DNA of 38,537 nucleotides from the NCBI GenBank assembly GCA_019057475.1, contig DXJO01000020.1:138875-177411 (forward strand), read 5' to 3'. This DNA comes from Candidatus Thorarchaeota archaeon (GTDB lineage: Archaea > Asgardarchaeota > Thorarchaeia > Thorarchaeales > Thorarchaeaceae). The stretch's first letter is position 1, and every line of letters starts with the position of its first letter. A model generated the notes under the pieces. The model was not told the origin of the DNA, searched no databases, and was given only the letters and a program-made list of their open reading frames with translations. Shown here piece by piece: positions 32,846 through 38,537 of the stretch. The position numbers and the translations under genes were made by a program.

Positions 32846-34993
32846 ATGATTAAGCAACAAAAAGCCCGGCGTCGTCCCCGGGAGCAAACGCAGTCTATGA
32901 CTGAAGAGCAACATACAATGGATGACAAATTTAAATATCCATCATCGGGAACGCCAAAAACGGGGCTAAGATATCTCACCGAGTCATTCACTCTCAATTC
33001 AGTAGAACGAATTGTGCAGAAACAAGGGAAAGGAAGAAAGCCTAAACCTATGTTTGGCACAGTTGATGGCATTCAGAAAGGAATTGAAAAGACCACAGGT
33101 CGAAAGGTCAAAGATGTTGATGTTCTTCTTCTTGGAGAGCGTTTCGCAGTCTATGTCAAACTCGTGAATATGGTCCTTGAGCGGGTCTATGTATCTGATG
33201 ATAGAGCTGAATCAGTTGGCAGACAATTGTCCGAGCATCGAGGAAAGGGATATAGCTTCCTGAAGAATTTGAAGTACCTCAGGTACAGGGACAATGAAGA
33301 GATTAAGACCATTTGCTTTGAGAGGATGTATCGAAACGCCTTGGAACAGGCAGCAAGAATCATCCTGTCCGACTGGAAACGACGACAGCTAATGACTACT
33401 GCTCTGTCTGTTCTATATAGGGATGAAGAACTACTCCTGAAGCTTCTGAAGAACAAATACATCTCTTCTTTGCTGGTAAAAACAATCCGAAAGGAATGTG
33501 AAATAGTCAAGTCCAACGGGAAGAGTTACTACTATGTAGTTTCAGTCCTGAAGCAGCTTCGCCGCATATTGGATGAGAAGATACTCACAGAACGAGGAGA
33601 ACCTCCTCGATTCAGGAAGAGTCAGCGAGTGCGAGTAAAGAAGTTTCTTGGAGAGGACTTAGACTCAATCATGGCTATAGTCCGGCCAACAGTGACTCAA
33701 TGGTATAGAGATGGGTATCCTTTCTCTGTTCCAAAGATGTTCTCGTTCTCAGAGGACTTTTCAGCTGGATCTGAGAGCAATATCGGACAGGGTTACTGGT
33801 ATAGTGTTGACAGGAGTCCAGATCGCGAGAACGAGATACTGTTCTTTCTTAAGCTTCCTGAACCTCTTAATGGCGTGGAGCACAATGATTCTCCTTATCG
33901 CACAAAGACCTTGAGTTTTCGGTTCCTTGATTGGCTTCCTCGTGCGGCACAAAAGGATTCGAAGAAAGCTAACAGAGCCGAGAGAGATGGACATTACCAA
34001 CGAGCAAAACAACTTCGATTTCGAGCTGCAAAGTTCAATGACATGCATCAACAACTAATGAACACTATCGAATGCCAACACACCGCCTATCAACTCAAGC
34101 GACTCAAAGGTAGAAAGAACGTAGACACCGAGAAGATCATACGACTGGAAGCCCGATTGACAGAATTGAATAGTTCCAGGAAATGCAAACCTCCACAGCT
34201 CGTGCTTCGCGAACACAAAGTCACCCTATATCTTCCGTTCCTACCACCTACTTACAAGGTAATAGAAACGACTCTTGGCAAGAAGAAGTATCATCGACGA
34301 GCAGGTGCTGATAGGGGTCTCCGTGTCCCCATTGCGGTATCTGTTCAGAAGGATGGCAGATACGTCGATAAACTCATTGAGATGAATGAGCTCCTGAAGA
34401 AGCGCATGCGGTTGCATGAGGACACAAAGTGGTTGCAGTCTGAGATAACAAGAACGCAGAACAATTGGGAAAGGAAGCATCCGGATTCATCCTATCCCTC
34501 TCACATCCTCAAGAAGCGACGACATCATGATGCGATATGGGGAAGAATACGAAGGATTGATAGAGAGATTGCCCGTCAAGTCGCGTCAAGATTGGTCTGG
34601 TTCTGTGAGGAACATGAGGTCAAGACAATTGTCTTCGAGAATCTGAAGAACTATTCTGCTCCGTCTGGCTTCAAAAACCTCTCTTGGAATCTTACCGCTA
34701 ACCTCTTTTCAAAAGTGTTTGAAACTGTTCGTTACATGCGTCGGAGCATGGGTCATAATTATGGCGGTGTATGGACAGTCAGTCCTGCATGGACATCTCA
34801 GACCTGCCATCAGTGTGGTGAGATTGGTATCCGAGTTGCGAATGAAATCTCAACTTCCGAAATGAAAAGAGGTGAGTTCTTCTACTGCGTAGAGTGTAAC
34901 GAGCATTTCCATGCTGATATCAATGCTTCACGAAACATAATTCATGTTCAGCAAAAGAAAATGTCCAGTGCCGTTCCTGGACGGTCAGCTTGA
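32846..34993 (+). CDS. Large TnpB/Cas12-like RuvC nuclease
   Basis: A 715-residue protein. The C-terminal third is a complete RuvC domain: RRAGADRGLRVPIAV (D489), VKTIVFENLKNY (E598), a zinc ribbon CHQC...CVEC (C654, C657, C681, C684) and HADINASRNI (D691). This is the RNA-guided nuclease core shared by IS200/IS605 TnpB and type V Cas12. The N-terminal ~480 residues are basic and unrecognised. At 715 residues it is clearly longer than usual TnpB (about 350-500) and in the Cas12 range. No TnpA (Y1 or serine recombinase) and no CRISPR array are nearby. Intact catalysis is predicted. The 3' end has tandem hairpins that may form a guide-RNA scaffold. Confidence 0.9.
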   Translation: MIKQQKARRRPREQTQSMTEEQHTMDDKFKYPSSGTPKTGLRYLTESFTLNSVERIVQKQGKGRKPKPMFGTVDGIQKGIEKTTGRKVKDVDVLLLGERFAVYVKLVNMVLERVYVSDDRAESVGRQLSEHRGKGYSFLKNLKYLRYRDNEEIKTICFERMYRNALEQAARIILSDWKRRQLMTTALSVLYRDEELLLKLLKNKYISSLLVKTIRKECEIVKSNGKSYYYVVSVLKQLRRILDEKILTERGEPPRFRKSQRVRVKKFLGEDLDSIMAIVRPTVTQWYRDGYPFSVPKMFSFSEDFSAGSESNIGQGYWYSVDRSPDRENEILFFLKLPEPLNGVEHNDSPYRTKTLSFRFLDWLPRAAQKDSKKANRAERDGHYQRAKQLRFRAAKFNDMHQQLMNTIECQHTAYQLKRLKGRKNVDTEKIIRLEARLTELNSSRKCKPPQLVLREHKVTLYLPFLPPTYKVIETTLGKKKYHRRAGADRGLRVPIAVSVQKDGRYVDKLIEMNELLKKRMRLHEDTKWLQSEITRTQNNWERKHPDSSYPSHILKKRRHHDAIWGRIRRIDREIARQVASRLVWFCEEHEVKTIVFENLKNYSAPSGFKNLSWNLTANLFSKVFETVRYMRRSMGHNYGGVWTVSPAWTSQTCHQCGEIGIRVANEISTSEMKRGEFFYCVECNEHFHADINASRNIIHVQQKKMSSAVPGRSA

Positions 34994-35006
34994 CTTTCAT
35001 GTCAAG
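34963..35006 (+). other. Tandem hairpins at the 3' end of the TnpB/Cas12-like gene
   Basis: Hairpin 1: GTCCAG (34963-34968), 8-nt loop, CTGGAC (34977-34982). Hairpin 2: CTTGAC (34989-34994), loop TTTCAT, GTCAAG (35001-35006), which contains the stop codon. TnpB elements end in RNA-forming sequences (omegaRNA) and hairpins, so this is a candidate guide-scaffold or element end. No guide segment can be assigned. Confidence 0.45.
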
Positions 35007-35073
35007 ATGTTCCATCTAACAATGATCGGTTAGTGGCTTAGCAGGATGGTTCGGTTCATTCAAAAGAATAAGG

Positions 35074-35150
35074 TGGCGGGCCGGGCGGGATTCGAACCCG
35101 CGGCCAACAAGTTAAGAGCCTGTCGCTCTACCGGGCTGAGCCACCGGCCC
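35074..35150 (-). tRNA. tRNA-Lys(CTT)
   Basis: Read on the minus strand from 35150 it folds as a full cloverleaf: acceptor GGGCCGG/CCGGCCC, D arm GCTC/GAGC, anticodon stem ACAGG/CTTGT with loop CTCTTAA (anticodon CTT, lysine codon AAG), T arm GCGGG-TTCGAAT-CCCGC, discriminator G. CCA is encoded (35074-35076). There is no intron. The 3' end points towards the nuclease island, the side where integrases usually act. Confidence 0.95.
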
Positions 35151-35175
35151 ATGATTTCGCATCTCTCCTGTTTTG

Positions 35176-35191
35176 GGTTATAGAGGTTTCG
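35176..35191 (-). promoter_or_regulatory. Promoter of the tRNA-Lys gene
   Basis: TCTATAACC (35176-35184) with a BRE-like CGAAA (35187-35191) upstream, read on the minus strand. It is about 26-30 nt before the tRNA 5' end. The remaining bases from 35192 to 35374 contain no gene I can support. Confidence 0.5.
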
Positions 35192-35374
35192 GAATGTTAT
35201 GGGAATAGAAGGACCTATTTCTGAGAAGGCCTTTCGAAATATTTCAATCCACTCCTGACCCATAGAACCGATTTTTTGGATTCCTTGATTAAATCAGATA
35301 TCCTATTTGGTTTTCAGAGTATTACACAGGAAACTTCTTCTTGCGGGTAGCTCTTATCTTTAGAGGTGATTAGG

Positions 35375-36076
35375 ATGCGTGGGGAATCCCATCTTCTTGT
35401 TTCAATACTCATCAGTCTCCCTACGAGCATGGTATTGTTCAATTTACTTCCTTCTGAGAATTTCAATGCTATTATCTATCTACTGGGGGGAGTTATGATA
35501 GGCAGTTTACTTCCTGATGTTGACGCTTCTGATGCTAAGGTCATGCATGGATACTGGAAACCTATAGGGCTGTTTGGAAAATACCTATTCTATAAGCCCA
35601 TGACATGGGTTCTACGGAGCAGATCTGAATCATTTCAGGAACAACATCGTGGTTATCTACACTCGCTTATTGGATGTTTATTAGCAACTGTGTTCTTTGC
35701 AATTCCGATTGGGGTTATTTTTCTGGTTTCCATATTTCTCTGGACGGTTTCAATAGAGCTCGCATCCCTCATCTGGTATCTTTGGATTGGCCTACCGTTT
35801 GGTTTCTTGATGCATCTTTTTGAAGACAGTTTCACCAAGTCAGGGGTTCGCTGGTTCTTTCCAAGAGGCAAGGCATACTCCGGTCAAACAAGAACAGGAA
35901 AGAGAAGTGAGTACAACCTCACATCGGCATTCTTCATCCTCTATGGTCTGATGACAATATTCGTGTGGATGCAACCCGCTAGTTACGAATTATTACTTGG
36001 GACTATCTTGGGGTCAATATTACTTCTAGGTGTTCTCTATGCTGTCAATCCGATAATAAGCAAGCTCAGTCAGTAG
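35375..36076 (+). CDS. Membrane-bound metal-dependent hydrolase, YdjM/DUF457 type
   Basis: A 233-residue membrane protein with helices near residues 6-24, 31-45, 94-120, 122-145 and 183-230. The family's metal motifs are visible: GSLLPDVDASDA (D48, D50), EQHRGYLHSLIG (H91, H96) and GFLMHLFEDSFTKSGVRWFFP. These proteins are thought to act as membrane-embedded zinc hydrolases; substrate is not known. GTG 35366 is in frame, but ATG 35375 has AGAGGTGA at the right spacing. It is followed by a small membrane protein gene. Confidence 0.82.
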   Translation: MRGESHLLVSILISLPTSMVLFNLLPSENFNAIIYLLGGVMIGSLLPDVDASDAKVMHGYWKPIGLFGKYLFYKPMTWVLRSRSESFQEQHRGYLHSLIGCLLATVFFAIPIGVIFLVSIFLWTVSIELASLIWYLWIGLPFGFLMHLFEDSFTKSGVRWFFPRGKAYSGQTRTGKRSEYNLTSAFFILYGLMTIFVWMQPASYELLLGTILGSILLLGVLYAVNPIISKLSQ

Positions 36077-36131
36077 AAAATCGAATTCTCAGGAAACAAT
36101 CATTAGGTCAAACAAGAAATCGAATTCCTTC

Positions 36132-36437
36132 TTGCTATGGTACCTCCTTCCTCTAGCTGGGATTCCAGCCCTAGCTCTTACCAAGCTCAAGTCCACACCG
36201 CGTTTTGGCCATACTTCAATAGCATGCCTATCCATCGGGCTTGTCATCATTGGTATGGTATCTCTAGCGGCTCTTGTTGTTGCTTACTCAAGTTGGCTTG
36301 TAATTGACACCAGTGGCGAGAACTACGCAACACCCTTCTCACTGCTCGGCCTAAGTTCTGGCATTCTTATCCTTTCAAGCACGATTGCATATGCTTTGAC
36401 TCAAAACGATAAGGAAAGCCATCTTGTAGATGATTGA
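36132..36437 (+). CDS. Small membrane protein, unknown
   Basis: A 101-residue hydrophobic protein with three predicted helices, about residues 2-16, 30-58 and 70-86, and a short acidic C-terminus (NDKESHLVDD). It starts with TTG, and I see no better ATG upstream. It follows the YdjM-like gene by 55 bp in the same direction. No domain is recognised, and its start remains uncertain. Confidence 0.55.
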   Translation: MLWYLLPLAGIPALALTKLKSTPRFGHTSIACLSIGLVIIGMVSLAALVVAYSSWLVIDTSGENYATPFSLLGLSSGILILSSTIAYALTQNDKESHLVDD

Positions 36438-36592
36438 CTCGCATTTTCAAATTCCTCCCAGCCCACCATCCTCACTCTGCAAACAATCACTGAGCAAGGA
36501 AACCGATTGTCCTCGAGTAGACGTTATGGTTTCAACTTCCAGAACACATTTTACGAGCAACTGAAAATGTGTTTTGGCGGGTTCGACAAGGA

Positions 36593-38311
36593 ATGATACT
36601 ACTAAACCCTAACAATCATACTCGCGAATATCCTGATGAAGCATCAAGAGAAATCATGCTTAAGACAATCCAGTTCTTTGAGAACAAAGGAAAAGTCAAG
36701 CTCAAGAATGATGACCACGCATTAGTCTGGTATCAAGATTTTCTTGATTATGTTAAGAAGGAGGAAATCTTCTACAAGCTACTTACGCCGCCAGAATACG
36801 GAGAGGAAGGTTGCCGTTGGGATACATGGCGAAACATGGAGTTCAATGAGATTCTAGCCTTCTATGGACTGCATTACTGGTATACTTGGCAGGTGACAGC
36901 CCTTGGATTGGGGCCGATATGGATGAGCAAGAATGAGGGCGTGAAACAAAAGACAGCTCAACTGCTGAAAGATGGCGGAGTATTCGCTTTCGGATTGAGT
37001 GAGAAAGAACATGGTGCTGACATCTACTCATCTGAGATGCTGCTCAAGGTGTTGGGCGATAACAAGTACGAGGCAAAGGGCAGCAAGTACTACATAGGGA
37101 ATGGCAACATAGCTAGCTTGGTTTCCATCTTCGCCAAGACAGACAAACCTACGGATCCGGATGACAAGAAGTACGGAGACTACGTGTTTTTCGTTGCTGA
37201 CTCGCAGCACGAGAAGTATGAATGTGTCAGGAACCTTGTTGCAGTTCAATCATACGTGGCAGAGTACAGGCTCAATGACTATCCAATAACCGATGCAGAT
37301 ATCCTATCCAAAGGGCGTGATGCCTGGGATTGCACGCTGAATACAGTCAATCTATGCAAGTATAATTTAGGTTGGGCGTCGATAGGGATCTGTACCCACG
37401 CATTGTATGAAGCCATCAATCACGCGGCTAACCGATATCTGTATGGCCACTGGGTCACTGACTTTTCACATGTCCGTCATCTATTGGTTGATGCCTATTC
37501 GCGTCTTGTCGCGATGAAGCTGTTTGCCAAACGAGCTGGGGACTACATGCGAACAGCCACTCTTGAAGATCGTCGCTACATTCTCTATAACAGCATGGTG
37601 AAAATGAAAGTCACCAGTGAGGGAGAGAAAGTAATCGACCATCTGTGGGACGTGATTGCAGCAAGAGGGTTTGAGGCTGAAACGTTCTTCTCCGCGGCAA
37701 CTAGAGACATACGAGCGCTGCCCAAACTTGAGGGAACAGTTCATGTCAACATGGCACAGATAATCAAGTTCATGCCAGCCTATTTCTTCATGAGTGATGA
37801 ATGTTCTGAAATTCCGACGGTAGATGCTCCCAAGCATGACGAGTTCATGTTCAATCAGGGCATAACAAAGGGGATGGGCCTGATACGGTTCCATGACTAC
37901 CGTAAAACGTATGATACTGTCAGCTTGCCAAACGTAGACGTTTTCAAGGAGCAGATCGACGCCTTCAACGAGTTCATGGCCGAGGCGACACCCGATGAAA
38001 AACAGGGAGAGGATCTCGACTTCATTCTCAATGCTGGAGAGCTATTCACGTTGGTGGTGTATGGACAGCTCATTATAGAGAACGCGGAGAAGCACGATAT
38101 TGGCGATGCACTACTCGATCAGATATTCAACATCATTGTACGCGACTTCTCATTGTACGCCCTAAAGCTTCATTCCAAGCCGAGCAGTACTGAGAAACAG
38201 CAGGAAATACTTCTGAGATGCATTAGGAAACCAAATGTCGATGAAGATCGCTTTGGGGAAGTGTGGGAGGAAGTCCATTCGTTGAAGGATCTATATGAAA
38301 TGAAGCAATAG
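36593..38311 (+). CDS. Acyl-CoA dehydrogenase, large (FadE5-like) form
   Basis: A 572-residue flavoprotein oxidising acyl-CoA to enoyl-CoA (alpha,beta-dehydrogenation). Middle-domain motifs are FAFGLSEKEHGAD and YYIGNGNIASLVSIFAK. The C-terminal helical domain has the GWASIGIC and YGHWVTDFSHVRHLL segments and RGFEAETFFSAATRD. It is longer than the classical ~380-residue enzymes because of an extra C-terminal domain, as in FadE5-type members. The substrate is unknown. A GTG at 36569 would add 8 residues; ATG 36593 fits the family start (NPNNHTREYPDEASREIM). No electron-transfer flavoprotein gene is in the window. Confidence 0.88.
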   Translation: MILLNPNNHTREYPDEASREIMLKTIQFFENKGKVKLKNDDHALVWYQDFLDYVKKEEIFYKLLTPPEYGEEGCRWDTWRNMEFNEILAFYGLHYWYTWQVTALGLGPIWMSKNEGVKQKTAQLLKDGGVFAFGLSEKEHGADIYSSEMLLKVLGDNKYEAKGSKYYIGNGNIASLVSIFAKTDKPTDPDDKKYGDYVFFVADSQHEKYECVRNLVAVQSYVAEYRLNDYPITDADILSKGRDAWDCTLNTVNLCKYNLGWASIGICTHALYEAINHAANRYLYGHWVTDFSHVRHLLVDAYSRLVAMKLFAKRAGDYMRTATLEDRRYILYNSMVKMKVTSEGEKVIDHLWDVIAARGFEAETFFSAATRDIRALPKLEGTVHVNMAQIIKFMPAYFFMSDECSEIPTVDAPKHDEFMFNQGITKGMGLIRFHDYRKTYDTVSLPNVDVFKEQIDAFNEFMAEATPDEKQGEDLDFILNAGELFTLVVYGQLIIENAEKHDIGDALLDQIFNIIVRDFSLYALKLHSKPSSTEKQQEILLRCIRKPNVDEDRFGEVWEEVHSLKDLYEMKQ

Positions 38312-38432
38312 TACTCATGGGACTGGGGCTCCCTCAGTCTTCTTCTTGACTCCTCTGTTCGCGCATCTATGGTTCGTAGTAATGTCAAAGGTCATGCCTG
38401 AAGCATTCCCTCAATAGTTGATGGGAGGTTTC

Positions 38433-38505
38433 CCGTTGCCCGAAACTTGTACAATCATGGACATCAATGTCCTTGACTGATGTTCGGTTCCTGATTCATT
38501 GAGGT
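38433..38505. repeat. Copy 2 of the 73-bp dispersed repeat
   Basis: Matches 24320-24392. The identical ends are CCGTTGCCCGAAAC and GATGTTCGGTTCCTGATTCA. This copy also contains the palindrome GGACAT-CA-ATGTCC. The flanking bases 38312-38432 hold no gene I can support, and the minus-strand open frame running off the window end is too short to judge. Confidence 0.6.
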
Positions 38506-38537
38506 CTGCTCTGCAGATCCTACTGAATCTGCGACTA

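Noticed and set aside
35045-35065. Third copy of the 73-bp repeat near the tRNA
   Set aside because: Only GTTCGGTTC and ATTCA are shared; this is too short to call a copy.
35060-35263. 67-codon minus-strand frame
   Set aside because: It reads through the tRNA-Lys gene, which explains the conserved sequence there.
1-38537. CRISPR array near the TnpB/Cas12-like gene
   Set aside because: I looked for regularly spaced direct repeats in all gaps, especially 26975-27257, 32658-32845 and 34994-35374, and found none.
38411-38537. Partial minus-strand gene at the right edge
   Set aside because: Only about 40 codons are visible, they overlap the dispersed repeat, and the equivalent frame in the other copy has a stop.

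Overview
The window is archaeal chromosome, most likely from an Asgard archaeon (a Thorarchaeota-like lineage is my best guess, not provable from this window). The evidence is a single-polypeptide DP2 subunit of DNA polymerase D, RadB, CarS, an Elf1 homologue, MptE, the L44e-S27e-aIF2alpha-Nop10 operon, an AglB/STT3 oligosaccharyltransferase, and a small membrane protein that looks like eukaryotic OSTC/Ost3. Promoters have archaeal BRE/TATA form, and several genes appear to be leaderless or to start with GTG, TTG or possibly CTG.

Layout. 1-15.8 kb is dominated by information processing: Elf1 (partial), a small winged-helix-like protein coupled to a cysteine desulfurase, a multi-OB RPA divergent from polC (PolD DP2), a four-CBS protein, radB-carS, a RuvC/YqgF-like RNase H-fold protein, an XPD/DinG helicase, a possible proteasome-chaperone-like protein, a small zinc protein and topA. 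15.3-22.1 kb holds the OSTC-like protein, mptE-folP (pterin biosynthesis), gcvT-gcvH (glycine cleavage) and aglB. 22.1-24.5 kb is the minus-strand translation cluster (rpl44e, rps27e, eif2a, nop10), Sec61beta, a MazG-type protein and a candidate 55-codon leaderless ORF. glyA follows at 24.6-26.0 kb and links functionally to gcvT/gcvH through C1-folate or pterin metabolism.

The accessory part runs from about 26.0 to 35.07 kb. First comes a two-gene module, a helix-turn-helix protein plus a small membrane protein. Its promoter has two 21-bp direct repeats flanking the TATA box, and the module is bracketed by a 44-bp duplication of the glyA promoter region. Then comes a divergent pair: a 1799-residue protein with a complete RecB-type PD-(D/E)XK nuclease motif set and a degenerate NTPase-like region, facing a 715-residue TnpB/Cas12-like RuvC nuclease. 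They share a 188-bp intergenic region with two perfect inverted repeats. The TnpB-like gene ends in tandem hairpins, and the pair abuts the 3' end of a tRNA-Lys(CTT) gene, the usual location for integrated islands. No CRISPR array was seen. This pair is the best candidate for an undescribed defence or mobile system.

After the tRNA come a YdjM-like membrane hydrolase, a small membrane protein and a large acyl-CoA dehydrogenase. A 73-bp repeat at the right edge also occurs next to the MazG gene.
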